The notes beneath the pieces are model-generated. The model had not been told where the DNA came from. It was given only the letters and a program-made list of their open reading frames with translations, and made no database searches. Source: Chryseobacterium sp. C-71 (GTDB lineage Bacteria; Bacteroidota; Bacteroidia; Flavobacteriales; Weeksellaceae). Taken from it: 64,000 nucleotides of DNA. Below are positions 7,294 to 16,333 of this stretch, piece after piece. The translations under genes were made by a program, and so were the position numbers. Positions within the stretch are counted from its first letter, which is position 1. Every line of letters begins with the position of its first letter. The stretch covers positions 2,542,001 to 2,606,000 of the forward strand of contig NZ_CP087131.1 of assembly GCF_020911865.1 (NCBI RefSeq). The letters are read 5' to 3'.

Positions 7294-8829
7294 ATGCTGA
7301 TTAAAATTTATGGAAGTTCCATCTTCGGAGTCTCTGCACAGACCATCACAATAGAAGTAAACATTGATACGGGTGGAGTGGGTTATCACCTTGTTGGTTT
7401 ACCCGATAATGCTATAAAAGAAAGCAGTTACAGGATTTCTGCTGCACTGAAAAACGTAGGATATAAAATTCCAGGAAAGAAAATTACGATTAATATGGCA
7501 CCCGCAGATTTGCGGAAAGAAGGTGCTGCTTATGATTTAAGTATTGCCATCGGAATTTTAATTGCCTCTGATCAGATTTTGGGTGAAAATGTTCAGGATT
7601 ACGTCATCATGGGTGAGCTTTCACTCGATGGAAGTCTGCAACCCATAAAAGGTGTTCTGCCGATCGCCATTCAGGCGCGGGAAGAAGGTTTTAAAGGGAT
7701 TATTTTACCAAAACAGAATACCAGAGAAGCAGCCATCGTCAATAATTTGGATGTGTATGGCGTTGAAAATATCAAAGAAGTCATTGATTTTTTTAATGAA
7801 GGAAAGCCTTTGGAAAAAGTACTTTTAGATACCCGAAAAGAATTTCAGGATAAAATAAACAGTTTCCCATTTGATTTTTCTGAAGTGAAAGGTCATGAAA
7901 CTGCCAAAAGAGCAATGGAAGTAGCCGCTGCCGGTGGTCATAATATTATTCTCATTGGGCCGCCGGGAAGCGGAAAAACGATGTTGGCGAAAAGAGTTCC
8001 GAGCATTTTGCCGCCACTTACTTTAAAGGAAGCTTTAGAAACTACAAAAATTCATTCTGTAGCCGGAAAAATGGGAACGGAAACGTCTTTGATGACAGTT
8101 CGGCCATTCCGCAGTCCACACCACACAATCTCGGATGTTGCGCTCGTTGGGGGTGGAAGTTATCCTCAACCTGGAGAAATTTCACTCGCTCACAATGGTG
8201 TTTTATTTTTGGATGAAATGCCTGAATTCAAACGAACTGTTTTGGAAGTCATGCGCCAGCCTTTGGAAGATAGGGAAGTAACTATCTCCAGAGCAAAATT
8301 TACGATCAATTATCCTTCAAGTTTTATGTTGGTGGCATCGATGAATCCAAGTCCGAGCGGATATTTTCCCGATGACCCAAATAATACGTCTTCGGTTTTT
8401 GAAATGCAAAGGTATATGAATAAGCTTTCGGGGCCGCTTTTAGACCGTATTGATATCCATGTTGAGGTTCAGAAAGTTGAATTTGAACAATTGGCAGCAA
8501 AAAGAAAAGGCGAGAAAAGTGAAGACATCAGAAAACGTGTTTTGATTGCCCGTGAGATTCAGAATGAAAGGTATAAAGATTTGTCAATCAGTTATAACGC
8601 TCAAATTGGCTCTCGTGAATTGGAGAAATTTTGTGAATTGGATGATGCGTCTTTTAACCTCATCAAAATGGCGATGGAAAAACTGAATCTTTCCGCAAGA
8701 GCCTACGACAGAATTTTAAAAGTAGCAAGAACAATCGCCGATTTGGAAGAATCTGAAAATATTTTGTCGCATCATATTTCTGAAGCGATACAGTACAGAA
8801 GTCTGGATCGGGAGTTTTGGAATGTATGA
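7294..8829 (+). CDS. comM: YifB family Mg chelatase-like AAA ATPase (ComM)
   Basis: A 511-residue AAA+ ATPase. The N-terminal Lon-protease-like fold (about 20-140) lacks a protease dyad. The AAA core (about 192-395) has Walker A GPPGSGKT near residue 222, Walker B VLFLDEMPEF and the conserved FRSPHHTISDVALVGGG. The C-terminal lid domain follows (about 402-500). Length and order match ComM, a hexameric helicase that in Vibrio cholerae helps branch migration while taken-up DNA is integrated. With dprA at 37279 it is part of the natural-transformation toolkit, though both are widespread and do not prove competence. Confidence 0.93.
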   Translation: MLIKIYGSSIFGVSAQTITIEVNIDTGGVGYHLVGLPDNAIKESSYRISAALKNVGYKIPGKKITINMAPADLRKEGAAYDLSIAIGILIASDQILGENVQDYVIMGELSLDGSLQPIKGVLPIAIQAREEGFKGIILPKQNTREAAIVNNLDVYGVENIKEVIDFFNEGKPLEKVLLDTRKEFQDKINSFPFDFSEVKGHETAKRAMEVAAAGGHNIILIGPPGSGKTMLAKRVPSILPPLTLKEALETTKIHSVAGKMGTETSLMTVRPFRSPHHTISDVALVGGGSYPQPGEISLAHNGVLFLDEMPEFKRTVLEVMRQPLEDREVTISRAKFTINYPSSFMLVASMNPSPSGYFPDDPNNTSSVFEMQRYMNKLSGPLLDRIDIHVEVQKVEFEQLAAKRKGEKSEDIRKRVLIAREIQNERYKDLSISYNAQIGSRELEKFCELDDASFNLIKMAMEKLNLSARAYDRILKVARTIADLEESENILSHHISEAIQYRSLDREFWNV

Positions 8830-8884
8830 AATTAAACTCAATGGTTTTAAATAACATAATCCTCAAAACTCAAAACCTAATAGC

Positions 8885-9049
8885 ATGAATATTCCTCAAA
8901 ATTGGGTGTTTAAATTTTCTTGCCTGTTTTTCTTTCTTTTCATCACAACTTTATATTCTCAAAAATATCATTCAGAATATAATAAAACTGTGAATCAAAT
9001 TCTGAAAACACTGCATTTAGAAACAAATGATAAAAATAGATTCTCTTAA
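8885..9049 (+). pseudogene. Signal-peptide start of the TPR/AraC regulator, cut off by a frameshift
   Basis: An ATG at 8885 opens a 54-codon frame that encodes a good signal peptide: MNIPQNWVFKFSCLFFFLF followed by ITTLYSQKYHSEY, then ILKTLHLETNDK. It ends in TAA at 9047-9049. The next gene continues one base out of frame from the A5 run at 9032-9036. Removing one A joins the frames as ETNDKIDSLNTILKQ, a normal start of the TPR region in this family. The piece is therefore best read as the first exon-like part of one broken gene spanning 8885-10613. A sequencing error in the A5 run would give the same picture. Confidence 0.7.
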
Positions 9050-10613
9050 TACGATTCTAAAACAATCGAATAATATATGTATGCAAACATTAGCAGTACA
9101 TTATGATGCATCAATCTATTATTTATTAAAAAATGATCTCAATAAAGCTGAAAATAAATCCTTAGAATGTATAGAAAAAGCAGAAACCAATAAATCTAAA
9201 ATGGATCCTGACTGCTATAGAAGTATTGTGAAAATGTCTGCAACGAGGTTATTTTATATTTACAGAAGAAAAGCAGAATACGATAAAGCCCTTAAAATTG
9301 TATTAACTCATAAAAAAGAAATTGAATATTCTGAATTTCTTTCGTTTTTTGCTATTAATCAATATGACATGCAACACTATAGCAGTGCAATAGAGAATTT
9401 TGAACTGAGTTTACGAAAAACTCGACCAGATCATCCGGATTATTTAAGTAGAACTGCAAATATTTACACCTTTATTGGAGATGCTTTTGTACAGAAGTAC
9501 AAGAAGATACAAAACAAAAACTTGTTAGATTCTGCCAATAAGCATTATAGAATGGCGTTTGTTAATGGGAATAAGTTTAATAAAAATAATTCATATAATT
9601 CTGCATTATACAATTCGAGATTGGCTAAAACTGAATATTACAAAAAAAACTATTCTAAGGCTGTATCATATTATAGAGCATATTTTGATCATCCTATCGT
9701 GCGAGAGAATTCATTTACTTATCAATCATATTGTATTGGATTGGCAGAAAATTATCTGAAGCTTAAAAAAACCAATCTGTCATTAAAATATTTGATCAAA
9801 TTAGATTCTGCATATACTGTAAAATCAGGAACCGAACAGTTTTACATAGCAGGTTTGAGTGCTTATATGGATGCCTATCAACAGAAAGGCGAAGATAAAA
9901 AAGCATTGTATTATGCAAGGCTATATTTGAATGAAATACAAAAATTAGAATCCAACAAAGAAAAAGCTCATGAAGTGATGAGTCTTTTTAATATTGAGGA
10001 ATCAAATGAAAAAGCTCAACAGATCATCAATTCGAGGAAGAATTGGATGGTTTTTCTTTTCATAGCAGGTCTCGTTTTAATTTTTATCATATATGCTATT
10101 ATCCGAATTTATAATTTAGATCTAATAAAAAAATTAGTTTCTAATAAAAAAATTATAAAATCTCTTGAAGAACAGATTGAGATCAGAAAGATTGAATTCA
10201 ATTTGAAAATAGTAGAAGAACCCCAACAAAAATCAAAATATTTGACAGATATTGAGGGTTTTGAGGAGATACAAGAAAAACTGTTAAAAATAGAAAGAAA
10301 TAAAGAATTTCTCAACCCTAATTTTAAGCTTTCCTATCTGGCAAAAAAATTAGGAACAAACACAGCATACCTTTCAGCTTTTTTTAATGATTATCTAGAG
10401 AAGGGATTTAGTACATATCTACAAGAAAAAAGAATAGAGTATTTGCTGAAACTTTTAGATAACGAGAAAATATATCATAAATATACCGTACAGGCAATTT
10501 CAGAACATATAGGATATAAAAGTGCATCATCTTTCACAAAAGTTTTCAAAAAACACATGGGTATGAATTTTTCAAACTATTTAGAGAATTTTAATATAAG
10601 TAGTTTAAAATGA
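9027..10613 (+). CDS. TPR-containing AraC family regulator with one membrane helix (5' end frameshifted)
   Basis: A 528-residue protein read from the ATG at 9027. Residues about 20-320 are tetratricopeptide-type helical repeats rich in Tyr and Lys. A membrane helix lies near 340-362 (MVFLFIAGLVLIFIIYAII), followed by a coiled coil. The C-terminus (about 430-520) is an AraC helix-turn-helix pair: KKLGTNTAYLSAFFNDY and AISEHIGYKSASSFTKVFKK. Family members have a signal peptide, a periplasmic TPR sensor and a cytoplasmic DNA-binding tail. Here the signal peptide is encoded just upstream in another frame, so this start gives a protein without an export signal. It lies 160 bases before the giant T9SS gene, a possible target. 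Confidence 0.8.
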   Translation: MIKIDSLNTILKQSNNICMQTLAVHYDASIYYLLKNDLNKAENKSLECIEKAETNKSKMDPDCYRSIVKMSATRLFYIYRRKAEYDKALKIVLTHKKEIEYSEFLSFFAINQYDMQHYSSAIENFELSLRKTRPDHPDYLSRTANIYTFIGDAFVQKYKKIQNKNLLDSANKHYRMAFVNGNKFNKNNSYNSALYNSRLAKTEYYKKNYSKAVSYYRAYFDHPIVRENSFTYQSYCIGLAENYLKLKKTNLSLKYLIKLDSAYTVKSGTEQFYIAGLSAYMDAYQQKGEDKKALYYARLYLNEIQKLESNKEKAHEVMSLFNIEESNEKAQQIINSRKNWMVFLFIAGLVLIFIIYAIIRIYNLDLIKKLVSNKKIIKSLEEQIEIRKIEFNLKIVEEPQQKSKYLTDIEGFEEIQEKLLKIERNKEFLNPNFKLSYLAKKLGTNTAYLSAFFNDYLEKGFSTYLQEKRIEYLLKLLDNEKIYHKYTVQAISEHIGYKSASSFTKVFKKHMGMNFSNYLENFNISSLK

Positions 10614-10773
10614 TGATCTTACACTTCTTGTAACCTACTCTTTTTTATAAAAAAGCGCATCTATACCTTCTTAAAAAATGATGGCCGTCTTATTTTTGTT
10701 TCTTGAAAACAATAAAAAGGCGTTATCCGAAAAGCCTTCAATAGAGTAGGAGATTACTTATATCTTTTTACAG

Positions 10774-13700
10774 ATGAAAAAAATCACTTTACTTTTTATT
10801 TTATTTTGTGCAATGCTTGTCAATGCGCAAAGTCCGTTATCGAAATTTGCCGCTGCCGTTTCTGGATCAAATACGGTAAATTTCTCAAGCGAAAGTACGG
10901 GAAATCCGACTTCTTTTAATTGGGAATTTGTTGGTGGGAGTCCTGCTACGTCTACTAGTCCTAATCCTAGTGTTTCATACACCGGAACTGGAGTTTTTAC
11001 TGTAAAATTAACGGTAAGCAATGCTTCTGGAAGCTCAGTTTCTACTAGAACAATTAAAGTAACCCAAGGCAATATTATTGACCTTAGTACAGGAAGGAAT
11101 GATGACGGAACTCTTATGGCAATTGGGACTACAGATTATGACTGGAAATGTGAACTTCCTAATGGAACTATTGTTATACCTTTCACAAGAAGTACGTATG
11201 GACAATGGAGCTATGCCCAAATAATTACTGGTGTTAAAAATAGTGTTTGGATTACAGGTAACGACATTGGAACGGGATATTACACTTATACAAGTAAAAC
11301 ATTTGTTGTTCCAGCAAATGTTTTAGACGCTAAACTTAATTTAAGAAGTTTATCCTTTGTTAAAGGATGGACATATTTATTGAAAGAAAATACAGATGGT
11401 ACAGAAAATGAAACCCTAATTACTCAAACAACTGGGACAGGCTGGTACAATTCTGGAAATGCTTTAGTGAGCGACTTGCATCTTGAGCCGGGGAGTTATC
11501 GTTTGAAGGTAAAGGTTTATGATAATAATAGCTCGGTAACAGAGGCTACAGATGTAAACGCAAATGTTAATTTTGGGAATACAATTATTATATCTCCTAT
11601 TGCAGAGTTCTATGCAACTCCTACTACCACTAATGTGGGAAGTGCGGTTCAATTTACTAATCTTTCGCAAGGAACACCTTCTTCTGTTTTATGGGGTTTT
11701 GAGGATGGTTCAAATATTTTGACGTCTACACAAAACAACCCAAGTGTTACCTTTTCTACCGCAGGAAATCATTACACAGAGCTTTTAGCAGATTACGGTA
11801 GCGAATTATTATCTTCACTAAAGATAAATAGTTATATCCAGACAACTCAGCTTAATGCTCCAATAGCTGCTGTCACACAGCCCACTTGTAATCTTTCTAC
11901 TGGTTCTATCACCGTTACTTCTCCAATTACAGGAGTAACTTACAGTTTTGATAATGGAGTAACTTTCCAATCAACTAATTCTGTTTCAGGTCTTATTTCG
12001 GGAACTTATTTGGTGAGAGTGAAAAGTATACAGGGTGCTGTTTCAGATGCAACAAGTGTTACTATAAATCAAGCTCCTGCTGTTCTAAATACACCTGTAT
12101 TTACCATTGCACAACCCGCATGCCCTGTCAATACAGGCAGCATTACCATAACTTCTCCTGCTTCAGAAGTAGAGTACAGTTTTGATGGAGGAGTGACTTA
12201 CCAGGCTTCTAATGTTAAAGCGGGTCTTGCAACTGGGACTTATACCATTATGGTAAAGAATACAAATGGTTGTACATCTTCTGCATCAGCAGTTATTAAT
12301 TCCGTAGACTGCAGAGATTGGACTTTAGCACCTAACTCTTATATTTTTACAGGGAAAGACCAAAATAATACTGAGGTAGACGGTCTTTATATTCCCGTAA
12401 AAAAGGCTTTTGTCATGTGGAAAAATAATTCCAAGCTTAATAACCAAACGCTTAGCGGGATAATGTCAGCCACTGTGTATTGGCAAGATGTACCAGGATT
12501 GATAAAAAGTACTGGTGCAAATTATTCTTTGGTTTTATCGGATGCCAACAATAACGAGGAAACAAAAATACAAGTCCCAATTGATAAATCTAAAGGCTAT
12601 GGTAATGCTGTAGTGGCTTTGCACATGGGGTCAAATGGTAACACCACCGATCCTATTGTTTGGAGTGGGCATGTCTGGGTAACAGACGACCCAAGTAATG
12701 GCCCTTCTTTTGGTCATTCTGCTGGTAGAGGATTAGAGTTCATTAATGGGGACAGCGTAAATAATTATTATAATGCTACGACTAGTAAAATATTTACCCC
12801 TAAATATATGGATAGAAATATGGGTGCAACCGATACTGGTTTTGTTTTAAAAAACGGAGTTTATACCCCAAGTCTTAAAGGTAATAAATCAGGAGGTTTA
12901 ATGTACCAATGGGGCAGAAAAGATCCGATGCCACCGCTGGTTTATAAAGATGGAACCTTTTATGACGTAATAGGAGAGGTGGGCGTAGTAAGATCAAAAG
13001 ATGCTAGTTACAAACAAAATAAGACTTCTCCTACCAGTTTAAAAATTTTCGAGTATGCTAATGGAGCAGGATATTTTATCCCTACGGTTGCTGGAGTTAA
13101 AAATAATATCAGCCAATCTGTTAACAATCCATTGAAGCCTATCTATAATGGAAGTAGTAGTATAAAAACTTGGTTTGCAGGCAATTCGTACGATAATCTA
13201 TGGTCTGATAACTCAAAAGGAGAATATGATCCAAATGGTGATTTATATTCTCGTGTTAAAGGCTATCTTCCAAAGTCTTCCTTTGATCCATGTCCTAATA
13301 AATGGAGAATCCCGTCTGTACTTTCCAGTAGAACAGTTTTACCTATCAACTTTTATCCTTTTGGGCAGAATATTACGGCCACTGGTAGTACAATACTGAC
13401 TGCTGGCGCCATTAAAGCTATTAATTTTAAACCAAAAGGACTTTCGACTCTGAATGGAGGTAATGATAAAATATATAATGGTATTAAAGCATATCCGCAT
13501 ATTGGCTTTGATTTATCAAATATTGGTAATCCTAACGATGGAGGTTCTTCTAATATGGGTTTTATGGTGGGAACCGGGAGATACGGAGTAAGAGGTACTG
13601 TTGGATTTATACCTTATTTTTCAGATACACATCAAACTTTTCTATGGACAGCCACAATAGGCAATGATAGTGGCAGCACAGGTAATATGAATTTCATGCC

Positions 13701-15804
13701 AAATCAAATGGTGTTTACCCCAGATCCTGGAAACCCAGCACGTCCAGATGCTGCCAACTATTCTAATATGATAGGTAATTATAGTATTAATTTTACTACA
13801 AGTGAAGTTAACGAATCACAAGCTATGAATGCTTGTAGATGCATGCAGGATCCCTATGCGGATAATACAATTAATCCTTCAACTTCTTCGTCTTTTGATT
13901 TCCCTACAGAATATCTCCCTATCTCTCCCAGCACACCAGGTATTTATTCTAACGGATTATCAAATCCCAACTCTTATGTATTAGTGAAATCTACATCAGA
14001 GCAAATTGTAAAAACAGAAATATCTCCGAATAATTTTGTTGATGGTATTCCTATTAATAAAGCCTTTGCTGTATATAATAATTACTTGTCGGATCATCAA
14101 TTACCAGCATTTGATAATTTAAAAGTGAATGTGTACTGGACAACAGATCCAGGCTTAATCACCAATGTTAAATTAAGCAACCAACCATTGAGTGTTGCAG
14201 ATCTTGATAATACTATGATTAATGTGACAGTAGGTGGAGGAAAATCTGGAAATGCCATTATCTCTTTACATAATGGTAGCATCAATAATCCTGTTTTGTG
14301 GAGTTGGCATGTTTGGGTTTCTAACAGTGATCCTACTGCTAATGCAATCACTTACAAAACCGAAAAAGATGATATATTAGAAACAGATGGCATACTACAA
14401 GGGGATGTAATAAATTATGTTGGCTTTACCAATTCTGGGGGAAGAGCACAAACCAATATCTTTATGGATAGAAATCTAGGAGCTATTGATGCTTTGCCAA
14501 CTCCTACACCAGATAGTAATGGTAATTATTTTCCATCATCTTCAGAATTAGAACTTGTGAAAAATTCTGGAGGGTTACAATACCAATGGGGGCGAAAAGA
14601 CCCGATTCCTACCTTTGTATCGCCAGGCTATAATATTGGAAATATAAATGTATCTCCTGGCGTTGCTCAGAATGTTTATATATCATCTTTGGGGCCAGAT
14701 GCTCAAGGTAATTTATCTGCTTCGTCTTTTAATACAACACCCGTTACTGGAAACTCTTATAAAAGTACGTATGCAAAGTTGTATAATGATGCAAGTGCTG
14801 GTATCACAACATATGATTCCCCTTCTGATACTAAACAAACAAAGATTCGAAACCATCTTAGAAAATCAATAGAAAAGCCCTTTACTTTTTTTCATCAAAA
14901 TATAAAAAACGCTGGGGTATTTCAGGATTGGCTTTTAGATGAACCCAATGCGATGCCAAACAGATGGGGACATGCCGATTCTAAATCTCCTTTCGATCCG
15001 TGCCCTTGCGGATGGAGAGTGCCTGATAGCGGAGTTCCTAATGCACGATATGATGGAAATGGAATCAAAGGAGACTCTCCATGGTATTTTGGTGGTTATA
15101 ATACAGGCTCTGAGAGTATCTATAAGTATTATAGCTATGGCATTTTTGAATCTAATAAACAAAGTATAAAACAAAATGGTGGACCTTATCCAGGAGTTGC
15201 TATAAAAGATGCCATTCCTATTAATGGAAATTATATAAGGTATGGAATTTCCTTTGGTGTTCCGTCAGAAGATTTTAAAATTGGAAATATACCTTATACT
15301 GGTATTAGAGGTGCTTTTGAAACAGATTTGGGCAACTTTGCATTAGCATATGGTTATGCTGGGCTTTGGACTTCTAGTTTAAATGAAACATACCTAGGTG
15401 GGGCTAATGCTTTGTTTATGAATAGAACCTTGCAATTACAGACAAAAGTAGCAAACGATCCATATATTGCCATGAACGTGCGTTGCGTAAAAATAGATCC
15501 TACAGCAAGTACGGTTATTGCAAAACAACATTCACCAAATACAGAGCTATTAAGAGAAGTTGCAGGACCAACTGTAGAATCAGAAGAAAAACTTTTCCCA
15601 ATCCCTTTTAAAGATGAATTACATATTACAGCCAATAAAGAAATTAGCTATTTACTTTATGATATGAGGGGGGCTTTAATTGGCTCGGGTAAGTTTATCA
15701 ATAAAAAAGTGAATCTTTCCCATCTTCTGCAAGGTGTGTATATTATTAAATTGATAGATATATCTGAAAAAAAAACCACTACCAAAAAAATTATTAAAAA
15801 CTAA
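10774..15804 (+). CDS. Giant T9SS-exported surface protein with PKD, SprB-like and duplicated FISUMP-like modules
   Basis: A 1676-residue protein. A signal peptide ends MLVNAQ (about residue 19). A PKD-type domain is at about 28-98 and a second at 276-360. Two SprB-like repeats follow at about 362-435 and 438-511; both contain QPTCN/QPACP, TGSITVTSP/TGSITITSP and YSFD(N/G)GVT. Then come two copies of a roughly 550-residue module, starting near 512 and 1067. Each has MDRN(M/L)GA (about 679 and 1231), YQWGRKDP and FDPCP..WR(I/V)P (about 837 and 1407), which recalls the Fibrobacter succinogenes major paralogous domain. The C-terminal sorting domain is about 1603-1676 (LFPIPFKDELHI, ending KKIIKN). 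It is probably exposed on the cell surface and may bind glycans or other cells; the function is unproven. Confidence 0.85.
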   Translation: MKKITLLFILFCAMLVNAQSPLSKFAAAVSGSNTVNFSSESTGNPTSFNWEFVGGSPATSTSPNPSVSYTGTGVFTVKLTVSNASGSSVSTRTIKVTQGNIIDLSTGRNDDGTLMAIGTTDYDWKCELPNGTIVIPFTRSTYGQWSYAQIITGVKNSVWITGNDIGTGYYTYTSKTFVVPANVLDAKLNLRSLSFVKGWTYLLKENTDGTENETLITQTTGTGWYNSGNALVSDLHLEPGSYRLKVKVYDNNSSVTEATDVNANVNFGNTIIISPIAEFYATPTTTNVGSAVQFTNLSQGTPSSVLWGFEDGSNILTSTQNNPSVTFSTAGNHYTELLADYGSELLSSLKINSYIQTTQLNAPIAAVTQPTCNLSTGSITVTSPITGVTYSFDNGVTFQSTNSVSGLISGTYLVRVKSIQGAVSDATSVTINQAPAVLNTPVFTIAQPACPVNTGSITITSPASEVEYSFDGGVTYQASNVKAGLATGTYTIMVKNTNGCTSSASAVINSVDCRDWTLAPNSYIFTGKDQNNTEVDGLYIPVKKAFVMWKNNSKLNNQTLSGIMSATVYWQDVPGLIKSTGANYSLVLSDANNNEETKIQVPIDKSKGYGNAVVALHMGSNGNTTDPIVWSGHVWVTDDPSNGPSFGHSAGRGLEFINGDSVNNYYNATTSKIFTPKYMDRNMGATDTGFVLKNGVYTPSLKGNKSGGLMYQWGRKDPMPPLVYKDGTFYDVIGEVGVVRSKDASYKQNKTSPTSLKIFEYANGAGYFIPTVAGVKNNISQSVNNPLKPIYNGSSSIKTWFAGNSYDNLWSDNSKGEYDPNGDLYSRVKGYLPKSSFDPCPNKWRIPSVLSSRTVLPINFYPFGQNITATGSTILTAGAIKAINFKPKGLSTLNGGNDKIYNGIKAYPHIGFDLSNIGNPNDGGSSNMGFMVGTGRYGVRGTVGFIPYFSDTHQTFLWTATIGNDSGSTGNMNFMPNQMVFTPDPGNPARPDAANYSNMIGNYSINFTTSEVNESQAMNACRCMQDPYADNTINPSTSSSFDFPTEYLPISPSTPGIYSNGLSNPNSYVLVKSTSEQIVKTEISPNNFVDGIPINKAFAVYNNYLSDHQLPAFDNLKVNVYWTTDPGLITNVKLSNQPLSVADLDNTMINVTVGGGKSGNAIISLHNGSINNPVLWSWHVWVSNSDPTANAITYKTEKDDILETDGILQGDVINYVGFTNSGGRAQTNIFMDRNLGAIDALPTPTPDSNGNYFPSSSELELVKNSGGLQYQWGRKDPIPTFVSPGYNIGNINVSPGVAQNVYISSLGPDAQGNLSASSFNTTPVTGNSYKSTYAKLYNDASAGITTYDSPSDTKQTKIRNHLRKSIEKPFTFFHQNIKNAGVFQDWLLDEPNAMPNRWGHADSKSPFDPCPCGWRVPDSGVPNARYDGNGIKGDSPWYFGGYNTGSESIYKYYSYGIFESNKQSIKQNGGPYPGVAIKDAIPINGNYIRYGISFGVPSEDFKIGNIPYTGIRGAFETDLGNFALAYGYAGLWTSSLNETYLGGANALFMNRTLQLQTKVANDPYIAMNVRCVKIDPTASTVIAKQHSPNTELLREVAGPTVESEEKLFPIPFKDELHITANKEISYLLYDMRGALIGSGKFINKKVNLSHLLQGVYIIKLIDISEKKTTTKKIIKN

Positions 15805-15821
15805 TTTTTTACAATGATTTT

Positions 15822-15858
15822 AATCCGTCTCAATTGATTATTGAGGCGGATTATTTTT
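15822..15858 (+). terminator. Terminator after the giant T9SS gene
   Basis: AATCCGTCTCAAT at 15822-15834 pairs with ATTGAGGCGGATT at 15840-15852 (one G-T pair) and is followed by a T run. It lies 18 bases after the stop codon. Confidence 0.88.
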
Positions 15859-15960
15859 TGCTATTCCAAAACAATTGTTAATCAAAATACGTATCGTACA
15901 GATTAAAAATTGATTGATTCCCGATGCTTCTGGCAAACAAGCAATCAATGTTTTTGCCAA

Positions 15961-16205
15961 AATAGAATTGAACAAAAAGTGAAGAATGATAAAACTTTTT
16001 TTCCCCAAATCCTGTAAATAATACATTATTTATCGGTGCAAATAGCGATAAAGACTATTACTATCAAATTTATAATATGTCAGGACAGCTTGTGAAAACA
16101 GGTAAGTTTGAAAATAAGCAGACTAATGTTTCTTCTTTAGTTTCTGGAGCTTATTTAGTCAGAGTTAATGATTCTGAAGCTGTTGTTAAAATTATTAAAC
16201 AATAA
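15961..16205 (+). pseudogene. Remnant of a T9SS type A sorting domain
   Basis: From 16005 to the TAA at 16203-16205 the sequence reads 66 residues of a clear T9SS sorting domain: PNPVNNTLFIGANSDK, then YNMSGQLVKTGKFENK, then the end AVVKIIKQ. There is no start codon for it. The preceding stretch (15961-16003) continues in another frame as NRIEQKVKNDKTFFP, so the reading frame breaks within the T7C4 run at 15996-16006. The remnant resembles, but is not a copy of, the tail of the giant gene just upstream. It is probably what is left of a deleted paralogue or of an older C-terminus of that gene. Confidence 0.8.
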
Positions 16206-16246
16206 CATATAAAGCTATACTAGGACAAAAAAAATCATTGTAATTA

Positions 16247-16276
16247 TGCCCCTGAATTATAATTCAGGGGCATTTT
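16247..16276 (+). terminator. Terminator after the T9SS remnant
   Basis: Perfect 12-bp stem TGCCCCTGAATT (16247-16258) with AATTCAGGGGCA (16261-16272), then TTTT. It still marks the end of the former gene. The loop is only two bases, so the folded stem is probably a little shorter. Confidence 0.8.
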
Positions 16277-16281
16277 ATAAT

Positions 16282-16314
16282 AAAAAAAGCCGTGAAATAA
16301 ATTCCACGGCTTTT
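16282..16314 (-). terminator. Terminator of the S46 peptidase gene
   Basis: AAAGCCGTG and CACGGCTTT arms face each other across a short A/T-rich loop. Read on the minus strand the hairpin ends in a run of seven T residues. It lies about 20 bases past the peptidase stop codon. Confidence 0.85.
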
Positions 16315-16333
16315 AAATATCATTTAGAAAAAA

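Noticed and set aside
10758..11072. Reverse-strand open frames inside the giant gene and other long genes
   Set aside because: They lie entirely antisense to strongly supported genes, and their predicted peptides show no family features.
15838..16026. Reverse-strand open frame of 62 codons over the T9SS remnant
   Set aside because: It has no family resemblance and lies antisense to sequence that is clearly a degraded forward-strand sorting domain.
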